From NCBI GenBank assembly GCA_030604635.1, contig JAUVVL010000005.1:1-33330 (forward strand): a DNA stretch of 33,330 nucleotides, read 5' to 3'. Below, piece by piece: positions 1-7,194 of this stretch. A model generated the notes under the pieces. The model was not told the origin of the DNA. It worked only from the letters and a program-made list of their open reading frames with translations, and did not search any database. The stretch comes from Desulfobacteraceae bacterium (lineage in GTDB: Bacteria > Desulfobacterota > Desulfobacteria > Desulfobacterales > UBA11574). Position numbers and translations under genes: made by a program. Numbering within the stretch: the first letter of the stretch is position 1; each line of letters begins with the position of its first letter.

Positions 1-311
1 ACATCAAACAGAATGGAAAAATAATACGATATTAATAAATTATACATTAATTTATCTCAAGTTCGGAATTGCAGACTGTAATAGTGCAAAATAAAAAAAG
101 GCATTTGATGTTCTTCACCAAAGGCGAACCAGAGCGGCACAGGAACTGCGTTATTCAGCCCTCGAAGTAGAACACTACGTCTTCGGGCTGAAATGCCTTG
201 TTCCTGCACCGCTCTGGCTCGTGAGAAATCCGGGTTAATTTACCACCAGATGGACAGGAAAAATTCGACAAAATAATTAAATCAAAGAATTATTTTGCCG
301 AGGATTGCTTT
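1..311. repeat. Intergenic stretch dominated by a long imperfect hairpin (129-217)
   Basis: No gene is seen here. Positions 129-217 form a long imperfect inverted repeat. The left arm begins CCAGAGCGG and the right arm ends CCGCTCTGG. The arms continue inward through CAGGAAC/GTTCCTG and TTCAGCCC/GGGCTGAA to a small loop near 171-176. This is the shape of a dispersed palindromic (REP/MITE-like) repeat, not of a terminator, because no T-run follows. The hairpin lies upstream of the sigma54-activator remnant at 312-410. Confidence 0.6.
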
Positions 312-410
312 ATGGGTGAGATGGACATGGATTTCTACAAAAATGATCCAGAAGTAAATCGATCGACTTTTGATTCAAGAATGAAGAGGCTTGGTATAGG
401 TAAAAGATAA
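312..410 (+). pseudogene. Gutted remnant of a sigma54-dependent activator gene (first 10 and last ~22 codons only)
   Basis: This 32-codon reading frame starts MGEMDMDFYK and ends VNRSTFDSRMKRLGIGKR. The intact activator at 3077-4639 starts MGEIDLDFYK and ends VNRSTFDSRMKKLGIYKR. The likeness extends upstream of the ATG: GAGGATTGCTTT here against GAGGGTTGTTTT there, including the Shine-Dalgarno region. About 490 codons, covering the GAF domain, the AAA+ ATPase and most of the HTH region, are missing in frame at an A-rich junction. It is best read as a paralogous regulator copy that lost its middle by deletion. A translated 32-residue micropeptide is possible because SD, ATG and stop are kept, but nothing shows that it is made. 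Confidence 0.8.
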
Positions 411-428
411 GGTACCTCTTACCGATCA

Positions 429-2321
429 TCATTTCAGCCCTGCCTTGCGCAAGGCGCCAATAACCCGCTCTTTATCCGTTTTCTTCTTGTATGTGACTTG
501 CTTTTCAAATTTCTCGAGAGAAAACTTGGGATTTATCCTAAGGACTTCCGCGGCTTCAGCCCGGGCTTCCTCCTCCCGTCCTGACAAGCTATAAACAACA
601 GCCATCATAATATGGGCCCACAAAGAATTGGGCTCCAAGCGAGTCGCTTTTTTACACCATGTTATTGCCTCCTCGTATTGCCCCGTCCAACCGTAGGACA
701 ATCCCAAACTATAGAAGTACATATTCGGCGGGATAGGATTGAGACGTATCGCTCTCTTATATTCCGGAATGGATTCCTCGTACCTGCCAGAAAAAGTAAG
801 TGTCTTACCTAGTCTAAAGTGCGATTCAGCTGAATTGGGATTAAGTGCCACAGCCTTCTCCCCTAAAGCAACGGCCTTATCATGCTGCCTTGTCATTGAA
901 AATAGGTAGCCCAAAAGGCCGTGGGCTTCAGCATAAGTGTCATCCAACACAATAGCCTGTTTCACTAATTTCATAGCCTCCGTTATCGAATCCTTAGGAG
1001 ATTTGCTGGATCCAAGCCACACGTCCAACATGTGGGCTCTACCTAGAGCCCTGTAAGCCATAGCATACTCTGGGTCTAAGGCAATGGCTTCCTGGGCCAA
1101 TTGCTTTCCCAAAGCATTACTCTCTATATTTATCCGGTCAATATAATCATCCGCCTGCAAGTACTTTAGGTAGGCCTCAAGATTATTTGTGCCCTTTGCA
1201 GCCGCTCGGACTTGCTCCCCCTCGGTTAGCTTTACCTGCATGGCCGTGATGATTTTTTTTGTGATCTCGTCTTGAACGGCAAATATGTCGTTCAGATTTC
1301 GGTCATACCGGTCCGCCCATAAGTGATGCCCAGAAAGAGCATCAATCAACTGGGCTGTTATTCGTATCCGATCGGCAGTTTTCTGTACGCTACCTTCCAA
1401 AACATACTTCACACCCAGATCCTCAGAGACCTTTTGAACCTTCACCGGCTTGCCTTTGTAAGTAAACGTCGAGTTGCGGGCAATTACAAATAAATGTGGG
1501 ACCTTGGATAGACCGATTATGATTTGGTCGGTAAGCCCATCGCTGAAATACTCCTGATCAGGATCACCGCTCAGGTTATCGAACGGAAGCACTGCAATGG
1601 AGGGTTTATCGGGTAATGGGAACGCCATCTTTTCTATAGAGGCAACCTCGATCGGCGGCTCTGACGGACGTAAATATAAATTTAATACTGCCACAGCCCC
1701 GGTTACGAGAATAAGTGTCGCCACGGCCAGGGCAGCCATCTGCCAACGCCCTGGTCTCGCCCTCTTCTCACCGACCACCTTGCCGGCTGCTTCAGGCTCC
1801 ATCATAACACGATACACCCGCACCGGCTCCGCTATGTTCTTAACAGCATGCTCTCCCAGATATTCATATCCCAGGGGTAGCTTATTCTTCACCTGGTCAT
1901 AGGCGGTTCTGGTGATGCAAATGCCTCCCCCCTCTGCCAGAGCCTCTACTCGGGCTGCGATGTTGACTCCATCGCCGTGAAGGTCTCCGTCCTTTTCGAT
2001 CACATCCCCAAGATTGATCCCAATGCGGAACTCCACCTTGCGATCTTCTGAAAGTTCAGCGTTTCTGGTCTTGAGTTCCTTCTGGATCTCCACAGCACAC
2101 TGCAATGCGTCTACCACACTGACAAACTCGGCCAGCAGGGAGTCCCCTGAGCCATGAACTACCCGGCCTCGATGCTGCTGGATGAGCACACCTATAACTT
2201 CCCTGTAGGCGGTTAAGGTGCTAACTGTCGCCTCCTCATTATCGTCCATGAGATGACTGTAGCCCTTGACATCGGCATGGAGGATAGCGACGAGCTTGCG
2301 TTTTAAACTTTTATCAGCCAT
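429..2321 (-). CDS. Class III adenylate/guanylate cyclase with TolB-like and TPR domains
   Basis: Membrane signalling protein of 630 residues. Residues 1-175 are a class III nucleotide cyclase domain with the metal aspartates D17 (HADVKGYS) and D60 (GSGDSLLAEF) and the N120/R124 pair in GDGVNIAAR. One transmembrane helix spans about 193-215. Residues 238-365 are a TolB/FlgO-like domain (SIAVLPFDNLSGDPDQEYFSDG), and 380-600 hold TPR-type repeats. The position normally taken by a substrate-selecting lysine seems to be H56, so cyclase activity or nucleotide choice is uncertain. AGGGG lies about 8 bases before the ATG. Proteins of this architecture are common in proteobacteria; the ligand and output are unknown. 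The gene stands alone, facing the regulator remnant at 312-410. Confidence 0.85.
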   Translation of the reverse strand: MADKSLKRKLVAILHADVKGYSHLMDDNEEATVSTLTAYREVIGVLIQQHRGRVVHGSGDSLLAEFVSVVDALQCAVEIQKELKTRNAELSEDRKVEFRIGINLGDVIEKDGDLHGDGVNIAARVEALAEGGGICITRTAYDQVKNKLPLGYEYLGEHAVKNIAEPVRVYRVMMEPEAAGKVVGEKRARPGRWQMAALAVATLILVTGAVAVLNLYLRPSEPPIEVASIEKMAFPLPDKPSIAVLPFDNLSGDPDQEYFSDGLTDQIIIGLSKVPHLFVIARNSTFTYKGKPVKVQKVSEDLGVKYVLEGSVQKTADRIRITAQLIDALSGHHLWADRYDRNLNDIFAVQDEITKKIITAMQVKLTEGEQVRAAAKGTNNLEAYLKYLQADDYIDRINIESNALGKQLAQEAIALDPEYAMAYRALGRAHMLDVWLGSSKSPKDSITEAMKLVKQAIVLDDTYAEAHGLLGYLFSMTRQHDKAVALGEKAVALNPNSAESHFRLGKTLTFSGRYEESIPEYKRAIRLNPIPPNMYFYSLGLSYGWTGQYEEAITWCKKATRLEPNSLWAHIMMAVVYSLSGREEEARAEAAEVLRINPKFSLEKFEKQVTYKKKTDKERVIGALRKAGLK

Positions 2322-2701
2322 GGGATCATCCCCTTCACCCTAATGTCTCATGAATAATTTGTAAGGTCGTGGGATTGCTGGATGTAACAAATGAGCCAAA
2401 AATAACAATTTTAGAAATATTCTGATCAGAGATCAGGCATGAAACCCGTTCTTTTTTTAGCGCTTCTTTTCCCTTTGTTGTTAATTCCATGATTGTTTAC
2501 CCTGAGTTTTGCAGATTTCGATAAAGATTTTATTAGTGGAAAACAGTATCGGGATAATCTGGTTTGTTTAATTGACAACATCTGCCGATTATTTATGATA
2601 TACAGCAACTTTAAAATATACAATGATTTTTCATTTTCTTTTGACAAGGAATATTTTCCTTGTTTTTATGTCGATGTTACGATATTTAACAATAATCGCC
2701 A

Positions 2702-2725
2702 TATGTCAAAATGTAACATTTGACA
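2702..2725. promoter_or_regulatory. Inverted repeat ATGTCAAA-N8-TTTGACAT, candidate activator-binding site
   Basis: Perfect 8-bp arms with an 8-nt spacer, about 350 bp before the activator start codon. Half-sites of the same kind recur at 2882-2909. The position suits an enhancer-like upstream activating sequence; binding is inferred only. Confidence 0.35.
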
Positions 2726-2881
2726 TAGACTTTTGATTTTTAGATAAATTAGCCACAGACCCACGCAGACTGAACAAACAGTTTGTCCGGTCGACACTTG
2801 TCCCGTTAAATGCCTGCCCAACAAAATGTAGAGCTTATTTCATCGGGGCGTAGCATATTATCTGGGATGGCCGAACAAAAA

Positions 2882-2909
2882 ATGTCACGCCTATGGTGGA
2901 ATGACATTC
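2882..2909. promoter_or_regulatory. Inverted repeat AATGTCA-N14-TGACATT, candidate activator-binding site
   Basis: Perfect 7-bp arms about 85 bp upstream of the sigma54-like promoter at 2994-3009, sharing the TGTCA/TGACA half-sites of 2702-2725. The distance is typical of bacterial enhancer sites. Function is inferred. Confidence 0.35.
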
Positions 2910-2978
2910 AGTGCTTAAAGGATATTAAAGATGTCACTCTTGGTTGTTTTTTAATATGCCCGAAGGGCATTGACGTAT

Positions 2979-3005
2979 AATATCTGGCCAAGTTGGCCAG
3001 ATATT
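2979..3005. promoter_or_regulatory. 27-bp perfect palindrome overlapping a sigma54-like promoter
   Basis: The arms AATATCTGGCCAA and TTGGCCAGATATT are exact reverse complements around a single G. The right arm contains TGGC (2994-2997), followed at the canonical spacing by TTGT (3005-3008). That matches a sigma54 -24/-12 element except for the final C. The start codon of the downstream sigma54 activator is about 70 bp away. The palindrome could be an operator that blocks this promoter or an autoregulatory site. No T-run follows, so a terminator is unlikely. Confidence 0.45.
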
Positions 3006-3076
3006 TGTCTGTGTCCGTCTGTGTATGTCTGTGGTTTCAAATATTTAATATAATTCAAAAATTGGAGGGTTGTTTT

Positions 3077-4639
3077 ATGGGTGAGATTGACCTGGATTTT
3101 TACAAAGTACTCTTTGAAGATCTAGATCCTGAAAACCTCAAAAAGAGATTTCTAAAGTTGCTTTTGAGAATCCAAAACGTAGATCGAGGATCAATCTGGG
3201 TCAAACGAGAAAACAGGTATGTATGTATCGAAGCCCTTGAGAGTCCTACAGATACAGATACCATCAAAGGAGCCAGTATCAGCACCGACCGACCAAGCAT
3301 TGTTGGCTGGGTGATGGAAAACGCTGAAATAACTATCGCGGAGGCTGGCAAGGACCCCCGTCATTATCAAGAGTTTGAAGAGGGATGGAAAGTAAAGAGC
3401 GCCTGGATTCTTGCTTTTCCGCTAATTTTGAGAAATGGGCAAGTTTACGGAGTCGTCCATCTCATTGATACAAACAAGGACAACAAACGTCTCAATATTG
3501 ATGAAAAATACCTAGAACTCCTCAAGAGCATCGTCGATATGGGTTCCATCGCTTTAAGCAACGCTCTGTCCTATACTGAGCAACTCGAAAGGAATTTTGA
3601 ACTTGAGAAAACCCTTGCAGAGATTCAGAGCAAGGTTCAAATCATTGGTCAAAGCAGCCCATTTATCGATGTAATGAAAAGGGTTCGCGAATACGCACGA
3701 ACGGACTTTCCCGTATTGATTACCGGCGAAAGCGGAACTGGTAAGGATCTCATCGCTGCTGCGTTGCACAATCTCAGTTCCCGTAAAGATAAACCGTTTG
3801 TTGCCCAGAATTGCAGCGCCATCCCGGATACGCTGCTGGAAAGTGAGCTCTTCGGATACAAAAAAGGCGCGTTTACCGGCGCAACAGAAGACAAGATCGG
3901 TCTTTTGAAAGCCGTTGACGGCGGTACAATTTTCCTGGATGAAATTGGAGACATGTCTTTACGCCTCCAATCGCGCATATTAAGAGTTATCCAAAACTTT
4001 GAAATCAAACCCCTTGGTGATACCAGGACCAGCAAGATCAACATAAGGATTATTTCTGCCACAAATAAGGATTTAGACCAAGCAATAGCCAAAAAAGAAT
4101 TCAGAGAAGATTTGTTCTATCGTATCAATGTTCTTCCGCTCCATCTTCCACCATTGCGGGAGCGGAGGAAAGATATACCGCTTTTGCTGAATTATTTTCT
4201 CAAAAGAGAATCTCTCAAACTAGGGGTTTCTCAGAAAAGAATTTCAAAAAAGGCATTGCAATATCTGGAAGATTACCAATGGGAAGGAAATATTAGGGAA
4301 CTTGAAAATTTTGTCAAATATATTCTAAGTACAGTTGATAATGATATTGTGGGTGTTAACGAAATGCCGGATTATTTTAAGAAAAAAGGAATTCCTAAAA
4401 GAGACGCTATCGACCGCTTTGCTTTTCAAGAGGAACCAATGTTTTCAGCAAAAAATCTTTCTGCATCAAAAGCTGAGTCTTCATTTGTCGGTTATTCCTG
4501 GGAAGAGCTTGAAAAAGATTATGTTCTCTATCTTCTTAATAAAAACCGATGGAACATAACACGTGCTGCAAATGATGCAAAAGTAAATAGATCAACTTTT
4601 GATTCAAGGATGAAGAAACTTGGTATCTACAAAAGATAA
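3077..4639 (+). CDS. Sigma54-dependent transcriptional activator (GAF-AAA+-Fis-type HTH)
   Basis: Enhancer-binding activator of 520 residues. An N-terminal GAF-like sensor covers about 20-170. The AAA+ ATPase covers about 190-425, with Walker A GESGTGKD (217-224), the sigma54-contacting loop GAFTGA (264-269), Walker B TIFLDEIGD (284-292) and the WEGNIREL motif near 402. A Fis-type helix-turn-helix lies at the C-terminus (about 475-520). The ATG at 3077 is chosen because GGAGGG lies 7 bases upstream and because the remnant at 312-410 begins at the same residue; the frame is open 28 codons further but that extension is unlikely. The GAF ligand and target genes are unknown. The FabH-type gene follows 178 bp downstream and is a candidate target. 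Confidence 0.92.
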   Translation: MGEIDLDFYKVLFEDLDPENLKKRFLKLLLRIQNVDRGSIWVKRENRYVCIEALESPTDTDTIKGASISTDRPSIVGWVMENAEITIAEAGKDPRHYQEFEEGWKVKSAWILAFPLILRNGQVYGVVHLIDTNKDNKRLNIDEKYLELLKSIVDMGSIALSNALSYTEQLERNFELEKTLAEIQSKVQIIGQSSPFIDVMKRVREYARTDFPVLITGESGTGKDLIAAALHNLSSRKDKPFVAQNCSAIPDTLLESELFGYKKGAFTGATEDKIGLLKAVDGGTIFLDEIGDMSLRLQSRILRVIQNFEIKPLGDTRTSKINIRIISATNKDLDQAIAKKEFREDLFYRINVLPLHLPPLRERRKDIPLLLNYFLKRESLKLGVSQKRISKKALQYLEDYQWEGNIRELENFVKYILSTVDNDIVGVNEMPDYFKKKGIPKRDAIDRFAFQEEPMFSAKNLSASKAESSFVGYSWEELEKDYVLYLLNKNRWNITRAANDAKVNRSTFDSRMKKLGIYKR

Positions 4640-4817
4640 GCGGCGGTTAAGACTATGTGAATATATAGACCATCTATACGAAATACACTGGTCAAATCTT
4701 GACATTAAAGTACTTTGGTGACATACATTGAATTAATAATTTTCATAAAATGAAGAACAAATGTTAAAATTCAATGGATGTATTTGAAAATAAGCCATTG
4801 TTAAATAAAATAATAAA

Positions 4818-5807
4818 ATGGAAACTGTAAGAATACTTGGAACAGGTTCTTATCTACCGCCAAAAGTCCTGACGAATTTTGATTTGGAAGAAATGGATCT
4901 GGACACCTCTGATGAATGGATTATACAACGCACCGGCATAAGCGAGAGAAGAATCGCTGATCCGGAAGTCACCACCTCGGATCTCGGTTATGAAGCCTCC
5001 CTCAAGGCCCTTGACATGGCCGGAATGACCGCCAAGGATCTTGATCTTATCATCGTAGCCACTATAACGCCTGATACCTGCTGTCCTTCCGCTGCCAATT
5101 GGCTTCAGGCCAAGCTGGATGCTCCGCATGCCGTAACGTTTGACATTACGGCAGCCTGTTCAGGTTTTATTTTCGGACTGAATGTGGCCGAACAATATCT
5201 TAAAAATAAAACATGCAAATATGTTCTTGTGGTGGCATCCGAGGTCATGACCAGAACCCTTAACTGGAAGGATCGAGCCACTTGCATTCTATGGGGTGAC
5301 GGGGCCGGTGCTGCTCTGTTAACGCTGGACAAACAGGGCCACGAAGTTTTGTCTTCCCATCTTCATACGGACGGCGCCAATGGACAGGATCTTTTAATGC
5401 CGGGTGGCGGCTCGAAAACCACGCCGATTTCTCATGAAAGCGTGGATAAAGGGCTTCATTTTCTCAACATTATCGAAGCCAATTTAAGCTTCAGAGTGGC
5501 GGTAAAATATTTTATTGAGGCCATCAAGGAGGCAGCACAATTTAACAATGTAAACATCGAGGATATCGACTGGTTTATTCCCCACCAGGCAAATATCAGG
5601 ATGTTCCAAAACATCTCCAAAACATTGAAGATTCCATTCAAAAAATTTTACCTGACGCTTCAAAAATATGGGAATGTTTCTTCAGCTTCCTGCGCCATTT
5701 CACTCGATGAGGCCGTTCGGGACCGGTCCATTCAGCCGGATAATCTGATCTGCCTTCCTGTTTTCGGTGGCGGGTTGACCTGGGGAAGTGCACTTATCAG
5801 ATGGTAA
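4818..5807 (+). CDS. fabH: 3-oxoacyl-ACP synthase III (FabH/KAS III) family protein
   Basis: Thiolase-fold condensing enzyme of 329 residues, close to the usual FabH length. The catalytic triad is complete: C114 in DITAACSGF, H256 in IPHQANIRM and N286 in KYGNVSSAS; the C-terminal FGGGLTWGS loop is also typical. FabH starts fatty-acid synthesis by condensing an acyl-CoA with malonyl-ACP. Close relatives instead act in specialised acyl-chain or quinolone-type pathways. No other fab genes flank it, and it stands alone behind the sigma54 activator, so a specialised role is possible. No Shine-Dalgarno is visible before the ATG, where the leader is A/T only. Confidence 0.85.
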   Translation: METVRILGTGSYLPPKVLTNFDLEEMDLDTSDEWIIQRTGISERRIADPEVTTSDLGYEASLKALDMAGMTAKDLDLIIVATITPDTCCPSAANWLQAKLDAPHAVTFDITAACSGFIFGLNVAEQYLKNKTCKYVLVVASEVMTRTLNWKDRATCILWGDGAGAALLTLDKQGHEVLSSHLHTDGANGQDLLMPGGGSKTTPISHESVDKGLHFLNIIEANLSFRVAVKYFIEAIKEAAQFNNVNIEDIDWFIPHQANIRMFQNISKTLKIPFKKFYLTLQKYGNVSSASCAISLDEAVRDRSIQPDNLICLPVFGGGLTWGSALIRW

Positions 5808-5851
5808 GCACCTCTATTAGCCTCCCAATAATAATATAATTATTGCCACCA

Positions 5852-5900
5852 TATATTGTATTATTTTTTGCTTGACATACAATATACATTATTCTATACA
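5852..5900 (+). promoter_or_regulatory. Strong sigma70-type promoter overlapped by a 10-bp inverted repeat
   Basis: TTGACA (5872-5877) and TATACA (5895-5900) are separated by exactly 17 bases. A perfect inverted repeat, TATATTGTAT (5852-5861) and ATACAATATA (5877-5886), brackets and overlaps the -35. The half-site centres are 25 bp apart, as expected for a dimeric repressor on one face of the helix. No coding gene begins just downstream; the promoter points into the structured segment at 5907-6116. Confidence 0.7.
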
Positions 5901-5906
5901 GCCTTC

Positions 5907-6116
5907 AAGATTATTTTGTAATTTATAAAGTTTTGAAGGGTCGATCAATATAGCTCGACCCTTGGTATATGCTATAATTAATAGTGTATACCTTTTTAAT
6001 AACAGTTCGGACGACTCCACACTCAACTTGATGGCTCAACCGAACTTAATGATGCCTTGAAAGATGATTTCAAGGCGGACAAGGCAGGATCAGTGATGAT
6101 CCTGCCTTAATTTTTT
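5907..6116 (+). ncRNA. Candidate structured orphan RNA (~210 nt) with its own promoter and terminator
   Basis: The segment lies between a well-formed promoter (5872-5900) and a strong intrinsic terminator (6081-6116), with no credible reading frame. Hairpins in order: CCTTCAA/TTGAAGG (5902-5939, whose 5' arm starts at the predicted transcript start); AAGGGTCGA/TCGACCCTT (5936-5963); a 12-bp stem with two G-U pairs (5964-5992) followed by TTTTT; AGTTCGG/CCGAACT (6004-6046); GCCTTGAAA/TTTCAAGGC (6054-6076); and the terminator stem. The first two share bases 5936-5939 and so exclude each other, as in a switch. The third stem plus its T-run could be an early terminator giving a ~90-nt product. 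It resembles no RNA family I can name: not tmRNA, RNase P, SRP or the single long rod of 6S RNA. Confidence 0.6.
6081..6116 (+). terminator. Rho-independent terminator of the candidate RNA
   Basis: A perfect 12-bp stem AAGGCAGGATCA/TGATCCTGCCTT with loop GTGA is followed after AA by six T. No T-run exists on the other strand, so it acts on plus-strand transcription only. Confidence 0.85.
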
Positions 6117-6751
6117 GACAATGATACTAAAATGTTAAAACAGATTCCCGTACCTTCTCAACAAATTTTGGAGCCCACTGGCGGGCGAGTCTTTTATCAT
6201 CTTATTCTCCATTAATTATTGAGAAATTACAGATTTCCTGTCAGGGATGGTTTTGAGAATTTGATCAATCTTTCAGGCAAGGGCTCTGGAATCCCGGTGC
6301 AACTGGTCCCAGAAGATGGTACTGGGGCGGCCCTGCGGTGAGTAAAGGATAATTTAAACCCTTTTAGGGTTCCAATCAAGCCACCCTTTTTAGTGGTGGC
6401 TATTGACTTATCGTACAAGTTCTTTAAATCATTAGACCAAAATTTTTCTTCCCGGCAAAGATACTTGCTTGTTATGCAAGTAAGTATAGAAAAGGGGATT
6501 GTTTGTGTCAAATAAAAATAGTTGCCAACACTTTTGGCTGTCTTAATAGGCAGTTGCGAAAACCAGCGCTTTGTTGTTGACATTTTATATAATATATGAT
6601 CGAAAAAGTATTATGATTTCCCACCAAAGTGTTTGCACATCTTTAAATCTTTACAAGTAACTATTTAGCGCCTTGAAAATGCCTGTTTTTTTCACTGATT
6701 TTTCAAATGTTAAACTGATAACTAAAATAATTATGACCATGGAGATATCGA
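6117..6751. other. Gene-free stretch with two dispersed repeats
   Basis: No supported gene. A repeat at 6153-6228 (hairpin GCCCACTGGCGGGC flanked by CTCAACAA and TTATTGAG) recurs at 15209-15280. A second repeat at 6333-6413 (CTGCGGTGAGTAAAGGATAA onward to GTGGCTATTGACTT) recurs at 31784-31835. The only longer frame (minus, 6227-6583) runs through these repeats and has no family likeness. Sequence before 6752 is AT-rich and may hold the promoter of the decarboxylase operon. Confidence 0.5.
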
Positions 6752-7180
6752 TTGTACGGTTTTAAAGCAATATCTTATTACAACGGCTGGGCCATGGCCC
6801 TGACAGGCGCTTTGATTGTCTTTGCCGGCCTTGTGGTTTTGTCTACCACAATTTATATTTTCCCTAAGATACTTATGTTATGGGAAAAAAGACAAATCAA
6901 ATATAAAATGCCGATAGAAGTTGAACCCGAAGAGCAACAGGCCCTTTCATTGCCTAAACAATTTCCTTCGGACATTAATGAAATCGCCAATCTTTACAAA
7001 CCTTTGATTGAAGAGCTTGGTGAAACTTTTTATCTTACCGACCTTTATGAAATTTCAAAAAAATATGATTTCCCGCACCCACACATAACACTTGCTGCCT
7101 TTCGCGATTCTGAAATATTAATTCCTCACGGCAAAGGTGTTTTTACCTGGAATCAACCGGAAGATAACGAAAAGGAATAA
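6752..7180 (+). CDS. OadG-like small membrane subunit (gamma) of a sodium-pumping decarboxylase
   Basis: Protein of 142 residues with one N-terminal transmembrane helix (about 12-38, AMALTGALIVFAGLVVLSTT), the layout of decarboxylase gamma subunits, which anchor the carboxyltransferase to the membrane beta subunit. After a charged stretch, residues 70-135 form an unusual compact-looking region (EELGETFYLTDLYEISKKYD, then HGKGVFTWN) instead of the usual Ala/Pro-rich tail. The start is TTG at 6752, supported by GGAG 7 bases upstream and an in-frame stop just before. The beta-subunit gene follows after 14 bases. The call rests on the membrane helix and the neighbour; direct likeness is weak. Confidence 0.6.
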   Translation: MYGFKAISYYNGWAMALTGALIVFAGLVVLSTTIYIFPKILMLWEKRQIKYKMPIEVEPEEQQALSLPKQFPSDINEIANLYKPLIEELGETFYLTDLYEISKKYDFPHPHITLAAFRDSEILIPHGKGVFTWNQPEDNEKE

Positions 7181-7194
7181 ATAAAGGTTAATCA

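Larger units (their letters stand above)
2322..2978. other. Gene-free region upstream of the activator gene, with palindromes and repeat fragments
   Basis: No convincing gene is seen; short frames here have biased composition and no SD. It holds an inverted repeat ATGTCAAA/TTTGACAT (2702-2725), a second AATGTCA/TGACATT pair (2882-2909), a small hairpin ATGCCC-GAA-GGGCAT (2956-2970), and a copy of a dispersed CCCGTTAAAT...CATCGGGG repeat at about 2802-2848. That repeat recurs in reverse orientation at 31522-31595. The shared TGTCA/TGACA half-sites may be upstream activator sites for the sigma54-type regulator that follows. Confidence 0.5.

Noticed and set aside
2426-2723. Overlapping short frames on both strands (73 and 76 codons)
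   Set aside because: AT-rich, low-complexity composition, no SD, and they overlap each other and a palindrome.
5907-6116. 6S RNA, tmRNA, SRP RNA or RNase P RNA
   Set aside because: The structure is a row of local hairpins, not a closing long rod; no tag-peptide frame, no SRP tetraloop core and no RNase P core is seen.
6227-6583. 118-codon frame on the minus strand
   Set aside because: It runs through two dispersed repeats, lacks an SD and shows no family-like sequence.
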